Below, piece after piece: positions 33,095 through 45,977 of a DNA stretch of 57,144 nucleotides. The stretch is from Caldanaerobacter subterraneus (GTDB lineage Bacteria > Bacillota > Thermoanaerobacteria > Thermoanaerobacterales > Thermoanaerobacteraceae). The translations under genes and the position numbers were made by a program. The DNA lies in assembly GCF_004345675.1 (NCBI RefSeq), contig NZ_SLWU01000015.1, positions 1 to 57,144 of the forward strand, in the 5' to 3' direction. How positions within the stretch are numbered: the first letter of the stretch is position 1; every line of letters starts with the position of its first letter. The notes under the pieces are model-generated. The model did not search any database and was not told the origin of the DNA. It was given only the letters and a program-made list of their open reading frames with translations.

Positions 33095-36000
33095 AAAAGC
33101 AAGATACTTGACAAAGTCATTATTAGAGACAAAATTTTCATCCGCTTTTTATGAGGCCTTGAACGTGTTTTTAGCCTACCTAAGAGGGATTGAAACTGAA
33201 TGGTTACGTACGTATTGATTACACAGACCCTGAGTTTTTAGCCTACCTAAGAGGGATTGAAACAAGCATAAAAGCAAAACAAGATATAGCACAAAGACGT
33301 TTTTAGCCTACCTAAGAGGGATTGAAACAAAAAACGATGCTTCAAAGCCTTGATACAACTGCATTGTTTTTAGCCTACCTAAGAGGGATTGAAACCAGGG
33401 TTTGGGAGGGAGAGAAGATGGGCAGCCCTTAAGTTTTTAGCCTACCTAAGAGGGATTGAAACTATGCGACCCCAATGGCGTCCTCGTCGCCCTTATACGT
33501 TTTTAGCCTACCTAAGAGGGATTGAAACATTTAGAAGGTTTAGAAAGCTTTGTTGCTCCTTCAACGTTTTTAGCCTACCTAAGAGGGATTGAAACTAATC
33601 ACATTCTAAAAGCATAGAGAGGTCTTCAGATAGTTTTTAGCCTACCTAAGAGGGATTGAAACTCTAATTATATCGCATTAAAGCGTAAAAGCAAAACAAG
33701 TTTTTAGCCTACCTAAGAGGGATTGAAACTATGACGTCCCTTGTATGGGGATTGAAAATGGCTCCGTTTTTAGCCTACCTAAGAGGGATTGAAACCAAAA
33801 GCGGGGTACCAGTTCGGAGAGTTTGGTATCCCGGTTTTTAGCCTACCTAAGAGGGATTGAAACCTTATCCACAGACTTATCCACAGTTTATGTGTACTTG
33901 TTTTTAGCCTACCTAAGAGGGATTGAAACAAAATAGGTATAAGCATTCTACCACCTCTAAAAAGGTTTTTAGCCTACCTAAGAGGGATTGAAACGGAGGA
34001 GGAGGACTAATCCTCCTGCCCCCTTTCCTGGTTTTTAGCCTACCTAAGAGGGATTGAAACTCTGTTTATATCCATAGCCATTGTATTAGCCATACCTGTT
34101 TTTAGCCTACCTAAGAGGGATTGAAACTTTTTCGGCACGTGCCAACCTTTCGCTGATGATTCTGTGTTTTTAGCCTACCTAAGAGGGATTGAAACCATTT
34201 CTACAGTACTTACGCTTTCTTGGCAGTGATGTTTTTAGCCTACCTAAGAGGGATTGAAACGGACGATTTCACCATTTGGTTTAAACACTTTTGGTGGTTT
34301 TTAGCCTACCTAAGAGGGATTGAAACCAAATATAACACTACATTAAATCCTGTTTCTAAATAGTTTTTAGCCTACCTAAGAGGGATTGAAACCTTCCCAC
34401 AAAAGGGAGGCAAGGTCTGGAGCAACCTTGTTTTTAGCCTACCTAAGAGGGATTGAAACTCCATATGGTACATATGGCAAGCATGAACAAAAAGAAGTTT
34501 TTAGCCTACCTAAGAGGGATTGAAACATATGGTTGTACAAGGGTTGAATCCAGCTAAAAAGCAGTTTTTAGCCTACCTAAGAGGGATTGAAACCTTCGAG
34601 CCCATACAAAAAACTCTGTCTCTTCTGCGGTTTTTAGCCTACCTAAGAGGGATTGAAACTAAGCACCTACTACCTCGTCCTTCCAATCCTCCTCTTGTTT
34701 TTAGCCTACCTAAGAGGGATTGAAACGAACCACCAAAAGATAAATGAATACAGGGGCGATGAGGTTTTTAGCCTACCTAAGAGGGATTGAAACTCCAATC
34801 CTAATGCGTGGAGATATAACTGTACTTGTGTGTTTTTAGCCTACCTAAGAGGGATTGAAACTGGAGGTGGAGATATGACAGCAATTCCTGAAAAATGCCG
34901 TTTTTAGCCTACCTAAGAGGGATTGAAACACAGTGGAGTATGGACTAATACTGGCAAGTCTATTAGTTTTTAGCCTACCTAAGAGGGATTGAAACTCTTC
35001 AAAGCAGCTTCTACAGCTGCTTCGAAGGCGTGTTTTTAGCCTACCTAAGAGGGATTGAAACTCGCCAGACAGCCCAAAAGCGTTCAGAGCCTGCCCGTTT
35101 TTAGCCTACCTAAGAGGGATTGAAACTGCTCCACCTGCTTTGTTGACGGCTTGGCTCATTTGAGTTTTTAGCCTACCTAAGAGGGATTGAAACAAATATT
35201 TTTCTAAAACTTCCATCCCTTTCATTCCTGTTTTTAGCCTACCTAAGAGGGATTGAAACATGAGAGAGCTAAAGGACAGCTTCATACATGTGAAAAGTTT
35301 TTAGCCTACCTAAGAGGGATTGAAACTATAGATGTACATGATAGAGCAAATGCATACTTTTTGTGTTTTTAGCCTACCTAAGAGGGATTGAAACAAAAAA
35401 CGTTACAAATCTAGCTTTATCCCATCCAAGTTTTTAGCCTACCTAAGAGGGATTGAAACCAGGGGAGGAGGAGTAATGATATGAATGCATATCTTTAGTT
35501 TTTAGCCTACCTAAGAGGGATTGAAACACGACTGGTGACGCCTCCAGCAATAGAGCCAGTGACGTTTTTAGCCTACCTAAGAGGGATTGAAACTCTCTCT
35601 TTTCTTCCTATGCCATCTATATGTCCAACCGTTTTTAGCCTACCTAAGAGGGATTGAAACCTAGCCCTCACAATCCCAAAACATCTACTTGCCTAGTTTT
35701 TAGCCTACCTAAGAGGGATTGAAACAAATATTTTTAGCAGCAAACAATGAGTGATACTAATGTTTTTAGCCTACCTAAGAGGGATTGAAACAGTACCAAG
35801 AATTGCGGAATGCCGTTAGAGACCACGTTTTTAGCCTACCTAAGAGGGATTGAAACAGTATCAGGCTTATGTGCAGGAATTTCCCTTCCTGGTTTTTAGC
35901 CTACCTAAGAGGGATTGAAACCAAGATGGTCAGTATTTACAATAGTTTCTTCATCAGTGTTTTTAGCCTACCTAAGAGGGATTGAAACCGCCCCACCTGC

Positions 36001-39000
36001 TTTATTAACTGCTTCGCTCATTTGTTTTTAGCCTACCTAAGAGGGATTGAAACTACATTTCTACCACTTTCCCTGCAACGTATTCTTCATATGTTTTTAG
36101 CCTACCTAAGAGGGATTGAAACAAAAGCTATAGAAGATTTTACAGCCGAGATGAAGAAGTTTTTAGCCTACCTAAGAGGGATTGAAACAGGAAACCGAAG
36201 AAGACTACTCTCTTGTTGCGGAAGTTTTTAGCCTACCTAAGAGGGATTGAAACTTTGTAACATTGTGGGTTTTAGCAATATGTTCTGCGGTTTTTAGCCT
36301 ACCTAAGAGGGATTGAAACTCACCGGTGCTCGGTATGTTAGGTTAAAATCCAGTGGTTTTTAGCCTACCTAAGAGGGATTGAAACTAGATTGGATATCCT
36401 GCAAATGTTGCTGGAGTACCTGGTTTTTAGCCTACCTAAGAGGGATTGAAACATAACCGCTTCTATTTCGAACGTTCTGCCTTTGTATGTTTTTAGCCTA
36501 CCTAAGAGGGATTGAAACAACATTCAATCACCGCCCTTATAAAGCTCTAATCCGGTTTTTAGCCTACCTAAGAGGGATTGAAACGACTACAGTAGCAGGG
36601 CAGCGAAATGCTACTCTAAATGTTTTTAGCCTACCTAAGAGGGATTGAAACATTTCAACTAAAGGAAATCCCTTTTCAGTATCCCTGGTTTTTAGCCTAC
36701 CTAAGAGGGATTGAAACCTACTAGCCAGCTCTCTCTATTTTTCCGCCAAAACACGTTTTTAGCCTACCTAAGAGGGATTGAAACCCGTTTTAGAGGATGC
36801 TGGTCTAAAGCCGGAAGAGTGTTTTTAGCCTACCTAAGAGGGATTGAAACGGCGTCTTGGAAATATACAGTCCAGACGCCAATATGGGTTTTTAGCCTAC
36901 CTAAGAGGGATTGAAACGCCTACCTATTTCCCTCTGAAGAAGCAGAAAAGAAAAGTTTTTAGCCTACCTAAGAGGGATTGAAACACTTTTTGCCAGGTGC
37001 TATTTTGCCGTCCATTGTTGTTTTTAGCCTACCTAAGAGGGATTGAAACAACTGATGAAGAAAACATTTTGAACGCCTTCGAAGCGTTTTTAGCCTACCT
37101 AAGAGGGATTGAAACTTGAATTGATAGAGGTATTAGAGTATGTGATAGCAGGTTTTTAGCCTACCTAAGAGGGATTGAAACCTACACTACTATATCTTGT
37201 CTTGCCAGCCTGAAAGAAGTTTTTAGCCTACCTAAGAGGGATTGAAACTTTATGAAATGGATAGCGCCTCTCTAAAGGATAGGCGTTTTTAGCCTACCTA
37301 AGAGGGATTGAAACTGCCTCTGCAGAGGCTTTGAGAGTAGACTCTGGCGGTTTTTAGCCTACCTAAGAGGGATTGAAACCCCATTTTCGTTTTTCAAACA
37401 CTTTTGGCATTTTTGTTTTTAGCCTACCTAAGAGGGATTGAAACCTTTTAACAATGCTTTTTTTAGTTCCTCGTTTTCTGCGTTTTTAGCCTACCTAAGA
37501 GGGATTGAAACCTGCTCCAGGTCTGCGATTTCAAGCTGGATGCGCTGTGTTTTTAGCCTACCTAAGAGGGATTGAAACGAAAGATTCCGTGGAGGTGAAG
37601 AAAGATGGAAGGATTGTTTTTAGCCTACCTAAGAGGGATTGAAACAATTCTAGTGTTCTTTCCATTGCTTTAATCTCATTTGTTTTTAGCCTACCTAAGA
37701 GGGATTGAAACTGTATTCCTTTAAAATTTCTAAGCTTCAGTTTTAAGTTTTTAGCCTACCTAAGAGGGATTGAAACCACAAATGACATTCTTCCTCTAAG
37801 CCTTCTTCAATGTTTTTAGCCTACCTAAGAGGGATTGAAACAACAAAGCGAATACAAAGCGTATATAAACGAACTTATAGTTTTTAGCCTACCTAAGAGG
37901 GATTGAAACAGTTCTTCTATTCTTGCTTTTGCTCTCTCATTATGTGTTTTTAGCCTACCTAAGAGGGATTGAAACGCCTTGTGTCCATACGGCCATAGTC
38001 ATCACAAACCAGTTTTTAGCCTACCTAAGAGGGATTGAAACGAGGTATAAAACTATTACTTCACACTTTAGAAACGATGTTTTTAGCCTACCTAAGAGGG
38101 ATTGAAACTGCAAGGACAAAATAAAAACACAATATATTGTGTTGGTTTTTAGCCTACCTAAGAGGGATTGAAACTACCTCCGAGAAAAATAAAACGCTTT
38201 TAGAGGCGATTGTTTTTAGCCTACCTAAGAGGGATTGAAACATAGTGAAAAGAAGGAGGATAGTTAATATGAATGAAGTTTTTAGCCTACCTAAGAGGGA
38301 TTGAAACTGATTGATTTTGAGCACAAAAGCAAAAAATAAAAAAGGGTTTTTAGCCTACCTAAGAGGGATTGAAACGCCTCTTTTGCCTTTTTTATTTTTT
38401 GCTTTTGTGCGTTTTTAGCCTACCTAAGAGGGATTGAAACAAAACTACTTGGCATCATAAAATTATGATGTTATAATGTTTTTAGCCTACCTAAGAGGGA
38501 TTGAAACACCATAACAATTTAGGAAGCAAAAGGCAAATTTAAGTTTTTAGCCTACCTAAGAGGGATTGAAACTTTTTAAAACACAAGGCATAGAAATATA
38601 TCTCTGCACGTTTTTAGCCTACCTAAGAGGGATTGAAACGGATAAAAAGAAAAAACAAATGTATATGCCTAATGGGTTTTTAGCCTACCTAAGAGGGATT
38701 GAAACTTTTTAAAACACAAGGCATAGAAATATATCTCTGCGTTTTTAGCCTACCTAAGAGGGATTGAAACTGCCTCTTTTGCCTTTTTTATTTTTTGCTT
38801 TTGTGCTGTTTTTAGCCTACCTAAGAGGGATTGAAACTGTAGGTGACAAGGCATAAAAATACACACGCAAAAGGTTTTTAGCCTACCTAAGAGGGATTGA
38901 AACTAGTTTCCCCAATAAATATCCGGGTCTTCGGAGAGGTGTTTTTAGCCTACCTAAGAGGGATTGAAACTGGTCAAAGCATAACAATTGTCTTGGTACG

Positions 39001-42000
39001 GGTATAAGTTTTTAGCCTACCTAAGAGGGATTGAAACTTTCTACACATCGCATTTGTTTATTTTTCTTCAAAGTTTTTAGCCTACCTAAGAGGGATTGAA
39101 ACCAAAAGCGGGGTACCAGTTCGGAGAGTTTGGTATCCCGGTTTTTAGCCTACCTAAGAGGGATTGAAACGCAGGGATATGAGCTCCTTTGTGATAGACA
39201 ATTTTCGTTTTTAGCCTACCTAAGAGGGATTGAAACGGTTTTGGTCGTCCGGGACTTGGCGGGTCTATAACTGGTTTTTAGCCTACCTAAGAGGGATTGA
39301 AACAGGAGGTGAAATAAATGCTTAAGTTAGAACTTGAACTGTTTTTAGCCTACCTAAGAGGGATTGAAACATTTTAACAACCGCATTTTCATGCTTCTCT
39401 GCCTCCTGTTTTTAGCCTACCTAAGAGGGATTGAAACAAAATTTTAAGGGTATAAAAGAATTTGTATTAGACAGTTTTTAGCCTACCTAAGAGGGATTGA
39501 AACACCTTATCTCCAACTTTAAACATTATTTATCCCTCCGTTTTTAGCCTACCTAAGAGGGATTGAAACCCTCCTGCTTCATGTGTGCTTTTGTGAGCAA
39601 AATCTGGTTTTTAGCCTACCTAAGAGGGATTGAAACTACTTCTGATAATGCTGCTAATGTTGCAACTTGATGTTTTTAGCCTACCTAAGAGGGATTGAAA
39701 CATTTCTCAGATGGTGATGTTATTATCACAATTGGTTTGTTTTTAGCCTACCTAAGAGGGATTGAAACTTTACAGATTTTAACGAGGCAAAACAATTTAT
39801 AAAGTTTTTAGCCTACCTAAGAGGGATTGAAACAAGAGTACCCTGAATGATATAGAAACTGGGAAAAGGTTTTTAGCCTACCTAAGAGGGATTGAAACCT
39901 GGCGGGTATAAAGAAACATGAAATACGTTTTGGGTTTTTAGCCTACCTAAGAGGGATTGAAACAAACAATATACGCCGTGGTAGAAAAAATAGACTACTA
40001 CTAGTTTTTAGCCTACCTAAGAGGGATTGAAACAGCAATTTATAACAAATATAAAACCACAGCATAAAGTTTTTAGCCTACCTAAGAGGGATTGAAACAT
40101 ATTTTGAAACGCAAAAGTGAGAGTGAGATAAATGGTTTTTAGCCTACCTAAGAGGGATTGAAACTATGATGTATAGTCGCTTATGTAAATTTTTCTTACC
40201 GTTTTTAGCCTACCTAAGAGGGATTGAAACAAAACTTCATTTTCATTTCCCTCCATTAATTTTTTGTGTTTTTAGCCTACCTAAGAGGGATTGAAACGTT
40301 CCTGTCGTTGCTTGGTGTAGGGGTTGGTCTGCGGTTTTTAGCCTACCTAAGAGGGATTGAAACTCGCTTACAGGAGAACAGCCTGTAACCGGGTTCCATG
40401 GTTTTTAGCCTACCTAAGAGGGATTGAAACGGAGCTATCCGAGGAACTTATCAAGGTAGCTCGTGCCTTGTTTTTAGCCTACCTAAGAGGGATTGAAACA
40501 ATAGAGGTAGGAGGAAATGCAAGAGTTAAAGATAAGGGTTTTTAGCCTACCTAAGAGGGATTGAAACGCAATACCGGTTCCATCTACGCCACCTCCTTTA
40601 TAAGGTTTTTAGCCTACCTAAGAGGGATTGAAACTCCTTTTCACCTTCCATTTTGTCTAGTTCTTTAATGTGTTTTTAGCCTACCTAAGAGGGATTGAAA
40701 CAGTTGAACTACTTCCCGATAGTTATGCGGAATGGCAAGAGTTTTTAGCCTACCTAAGAGGGATTGAAACGGGGCAGCTTCTAAAAGACATAAACGAAAT
40801 AGAAATAGTTTTTAGCCTACCTAAGAGGGATTGAAACTCTCGCGGTGGCGATTGGGACAGTGGGTCCTTCGCTGTTTTTAGCCTACCTAAGAGGGATTGA
40901 AACCGTTTCAGGAAGCACATAAACTATAACTTTTCGTGGGTTTTTAGCCTACCTAAGAGGGATTGAAACTTTTTACTATTCCTTCATCGCCATTTACAAT
41001 GACGACGTTTTTAGCCTACCTAAGAGGGATTGAAACGGTATGAAGCTGGTGATATAGATGCTTAAAGTTGTAGGTTTTTAGCCTACCTAAGAGGGATTGA
41101 AACCCATCGAGAAGTTCTGCTTCCGTCATAAGTGGCACAGTTTTTAGCCTACCTAAGAGGGATTGAAACTATTGATATGTTTTATTGGTTGTTGCATCAA
41201 TAAATCTAGTTTTTAGCCTACCTAAGAGGGATTGAAACATTCGTTTCTGGATTGAATGGTGGGTCTATTTCTTCGTTTTTAGCCTACCTAAGAGGGATTG
41301 AAACCCTATAATAATGCTTCCCTCGCATCACGGGGGAGCGGCGTTTTTAGCCTACCTAAGAGGGATTGAAACGGGAATGGGTGGAAAGTAGGATATTCTT
41401 CCCCTATAGTTGTTTTTAGCCTACCTAAGAGGGATTGAAACCTTCCCATCCTGCCAGCAGCCCCTTGGGCAATAATGCGTTTTTAGCCTACCTAAGAGGG
41501 ATTGAAACCGAGACCCCTCCGTTGCAGGCTATATATTATAGCCTTGTTTTTAGCCTACCTAAGAGGGATTGAAACTTCTATATAAAACGCTGCTTTTCCC
41601 TCATCATAATAAGTTTTTAGCCTACCTAAGAGGGATTGAAACGATGCATTCATAAAGATGACTGAGGCTGCTGTTTAGTAGTTTTTAGCCTACCTAAGAG
41701 GGATTGAAACTTACCGAGAGCTGAACAGGAGGCGGATGCAATTGCCAGTTTTTAGCCTACCTAAGAGGGATTGAAACTAGTATACTTAATACCTAGTCTT
41801 GCACTGGTATCAATGCGTTTTTAGCCTACCTAAGAGGGATTGAAACCCACTTATAGAACTCCTAGGATCTATTTCAAGAAAAGTTTTTAGCCTACCTAAG
41901 AGGGATTGAAACTTCTACTAACAGACACGAGAGTATAACGAGTTGTGATGTTTTTAGCCTACCTAAGAGGGATTGAAACTCTTCATCAAATATCAACCCT

Positions 42001-42650
42001 TCTGCTGTGCTTGAGTTGTTTTTAGCCTACCTAAGAGGGATTGAAACCAAAGCATGATAGCTTTTACCACTACCAACAGCACCAGGTTTTTAGCCTACCT
42101 AAGAGGGATTGAAACAGTCCGACTCCTTCTCCTTTACCTACTCCTACTTTGCCTGTTTTTAGCCTACCTAAGAGGGATTGAAACTCTGATAGGATAGATT
42201 TTAATCCTCTGAAGAAGGTTGTTTTTAGCCTACCTAAGAGGGATTGAAACGTAGGTGTGTCAGCGGTGCTTTCGGTCTTTTGTATAGGGTTTTTAGCCTA
42301 CCTAAGAGGGATTGAAACCGTCAATTCTCTTTTTTGTTGTGATTATATCCATTACGTTTTTAGCCTACCTAAGAGGGATTGAAACGCGGGGGTGACCGGG
42401 CTAAACAGATAAAATTTTATAGTTTTTAGCCTACCTAAGAGGGATTGAAACTATTGTAATCTTCTTGTATCTTCTGGGTCACGAGAGTTTTTAGCCTACC
42501 TAAGAGGGATTGAAACTTCAAAGCGTCTGCAATAATCTTTATAATGTTATCCGTTTTTAGCCTACCTAAGAGGGATTGAAACACTGTTGAAAGTCTTTCT
42601 GCTCAAGCTCGCTTGCTTCCGTTTTTAGCCTACCTAAGAGGGATTGAAAC

Positions 42651-42752
42651 CGCCCCATGCCTCTAATTGAATCCTGCGAGGGCAACGTTTTTAGCCTACC
42701 TAAGAGGGATTGAAACCGCCCCATGCCTCTAATTGAATCCTGCGAGGGCAAC
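42651..42752 (+). repeat. Tandem duplication of one repeat-spacer unit
   Basis: Two adjacent spacers (42651-42686 and 42717-42752) are identical over all 36 nt, as expected for a 66-bp unit duplicated by recombination or slippage between repeats. Confidence 0.95.
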
Positions 42753-45700
42753 GTTTTTAGCCTACCTAAGAGGGATTGAAACAGGCCGAATTTGAGGAAT
42801 TCGAAGCAAAAATAAACGTTTTTAGCCTACCTAAGAGGGATTGAAACACATTAGCTGTAATTGGTGAACGTGGGCCTGAAGTAGGTTTTTAGCCTACCTA
42901 AGAGGGATTGAAACCCGTTCTTTTTTACCAACGCTTCCAGTTATAAATTTTTGTTTTTAGCCTACCTAAGAGGGATTGAAACTGTATTTGCCTTTTGTGC
43001 TCTGTCAGATAAGTCCAGGTTTTTAGCCTACCTAAGAGGGATTGAAACACTTAACAACATTTGCTATTTCGATGGATGGTACATCGTTTTTAGCCTACCT
43101 AAGAGGGATTGAAACTATAATTTTGCTGCTAATAATTTTTTGTTGTGCCTGTTTTTAGCCTACCTAAGAGGGATTGAAACTATCCAGCCAAATACGGTTG
43201 TTTGAAGGATTCACCACGTTTTTAGCCTACCTAAGAGGGATTGAAACGTCTACATCTTTCCTATTCTGCTCTGGATTGTCTTTGTTTTTAGCCTACCTAA
43301 GAGGGATTGAAACTGTTCACTATTATGGCACTCTACACACAGCAGCATTGTTTTTAGCCTACCTAAGAGGGATTGAAACTCTACAACAATGTATTTATCG
43401 TTTTGTTCATCATAGTTTTTAGCCTACCTAAGAGGGATTGAAACCTTACTAACTTACGATAAAAATCCCGTTTTATATCGAGTTTTTAGCCTACCTAAGA
43501 GGGATTGAAACGGAATTATGAGAGTTATTTTATTCATTCTGCCTTCAGTTTTTAGCCTACCTAAGAGGGATTGAAACCATTACAACACTGGTGGGACGAG
43601 CAACTACAGAAGTGTTTTTAGCCTACCTAAGAGGGATTGAAACGTTCTTTGAGCAGCTTTACAATTTCGTCTCTCTTCTGTTTTTAGCCTACCTAAGAGG
43701 GATTGAAACTCTATAATAAACCCTTCAAGCTCCTTACCTTCGAACGTTTTTAGCCTACCTAAGAGGGATTGAAACTTGTAAACACTGACAACATAATAAA
43801 AATAAAAATAATGTTTTTAGCCTACCTAAGAGGGATTGAAACGTTACATGTAAAACTTGTATCAATTTCGCACATACACGTTTTTAGCCTACCTAAGAGG
43901 GATTGAAACCCTAACATGTCTGATTTGACAAAGACGATAGAGGAAGTTTTTAGCCTACCTAAGAGGGATTGAAACAGTATAGCAGCTATAGCAGCCTCAA
44001 GGTCTGCTATGCGCGTTTTTAGCCTACCTAAGAGGGATTGAAACTTTATTTCTGTGTCTGTAAACTCCAAACCCAATTTTTGTTTTTAGCCTACCTAAGA
44101 GGGATTGAAACTGCAGGACGGCAGGTAAAAATCCTTGGATTCTTCACGTTTTTAGCCTACCTAAGAGGGATTGAAACTTATTTCGATTCTTTCTAAAATA
44201 TCAATTACATTGTGGTTTTTAGCCTACCTAAGAGGGATTGAAACTCTTAATATATCTGCTTCGTGTAAATTTCCCTCTGCAAAGTTTTTAGCCTACCTAA
44301 GAGGGATTGAAACCCCACCTTCTCCCGTTCCTCCGTCGCCTACAAAAGTGGTTTTTAGCCTACCTAAGAGGGATTGAAACTAAGTCCCGCTGCAATAACA
44401 GGCCCGATTCCTGGTAGTTTTTAGCCTACCTAAGAGGGATTGAAACATACCTGCTTCGTGACATCTAAAACAGGTGAAGGCAGTTTTTAGCCTACCTAAG
44501 AGGGATTGAAACCATTACACCTCCTTCCCATCAATTAAACAGAAATGGCGTTTTTAGCCTACCTAAGAGGGATTGAAACTTATATTCAACTTCAAACTCT
44601 TCTTTGCATATAGGAGTTTTTAGCCTACCTAAGAGGGATTGAAACCCATACCCGACACTCACAGTCACTCATTTTGCAAGGCCGTTTTTAGCCTACCTAA
44701 GAGGGATTGAAACAAGCTAACAACAATGCACAGTTGGTAACGACAGCTAGTTTTTAGCCTACCTAAGAGGGATTGAAACCAAAAAAAACACCTCCTTAGA
44801 AATTTGGAGCCCACATTGTTTTTAGCCTACCTAAGAGGGATTGAAACTATTGATTCCCCATAAAGTTTATTACTAATGCGAACAGTTTTTAGCCTACCTA
44901 AGAGGGATTGAAACATCAAATCAGCTTGCATATAATCTCTTATGTAATTCGTTTTTAGCCTACCTAAGAGGGATTGAAACTTTAGTATGTGATGTATTTC
45001 ATGCAAAAGCACTTTAACGTTTTTAGCCTACCTAAGAGGGATTGAAACTTGAGCCTTATGTCTATTTCATTCGCCGATATGTTCCCGTTTTTAGCCTACC
45101 TAAGAGGGATTGAAACTCGAGGAGATACCGCTTGATGATGACAGATACAATGGTTTTTAGCCTACCTAAGAGGGATTGAAACTTTTTGTAAAGTTTGCAT
45201 TTAACCTGATACTGGAAGGTTTTTAGCCTACCTAAGAGGGATTGAAACAGCGCAAGCTCATGAGCATGTCCTCTAAGGCGTTGAGAGTTTTTAGCCTACC
45301 TAAGAGGGATTGAAACCACTTCTATGTTTGCGTAGTTGTCTAAAAGATACTGCGTTTTTAGCCTACCTAAGAGGGATTGAAACATTGTTACGCTTGCAGC
45401 AGCTTATTTGGTAGCATTTGTTTTTAGCCTACCTAAGAGGGATTGAAACATTGGCCTTCTTGTGCTGTCATTTTAATACCTTGCGTTTTTAGCCTACCTA
45501 AGAGGGATTGAAACTACAACTGCTGTTGCTGCTGATTATATATATCAGCAGCGTTTTTAGCCTACCTAAGAGGGATTGAAACTGATATCTATATAATTCT
45601 TTGCAGTATATCCATTTCGTTTTTAGCCTACCTAAGAGGGATTGAAACTGCTGTATGTGCTCTTTCGCAAAAGCTCCAACCTGTTTTTAGCCTACCTAAG

Positions 45701-45947
45701 AGGGATTGAAACAAAAGTGTGACATAGTTTTACACCTCCTCAAATTCTGTTTTTAGCCTACCTAAGAGGGATTGAAACCTATTTTTTTCTGCCATCCTGC
45801 AAAAGATTTATCCTGGTTTTTAGCCTACCTAAGAGGGATTGAAACTGGCATACTCGGAATGGAGTGAGGTATTGGGAGAACGGTTTTTAGCCTACCTAAG
45901 AGGGATTGAAACGTACCTTTTCGGCACCGGTGATAGCAAGGGAAAAA

Positions 45948-45977
45948 GTTTTTAGCCTACCTAAGAGGGATTAAAAC
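45948..45977 (+). repeat. Variant CRISPR repeat (handle G to A)
   Basis: This repeat ends GGATTAAAAC in place of GGATTGAAAC; the changed base is at 45973. It alters position -5 of the 8-nt crRNA handle for the spacer that follows. The two flanking repeats are normal. Confidence 0.95.

Larger units (their letters stand above)
32678..33166 (+). other. CRISPR leader and cas2-array intergenic region
   Basis: AT-rich, 489 nt, with no intact gene. The first 250 nt contain a roughly 58-codon open stretch on the minus strand (about 32745-32920, including IELFKNDYGKVPEF) without a start codon, perhaps a gene remnant I cannot name. A hairpin with T-run follows at 32993-33050 and a promoter at 33067-33094. 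The last ~70 nt before the first repeat should contain the Cas1-Cas2 docking sequence. Confidence 0.8.

Noticed and set aside
1-33166. tRNA or rRNA genes
   Set aside because: No cloverleaf with TTCGA-type T-loops or rRNA-like segments was recognised.
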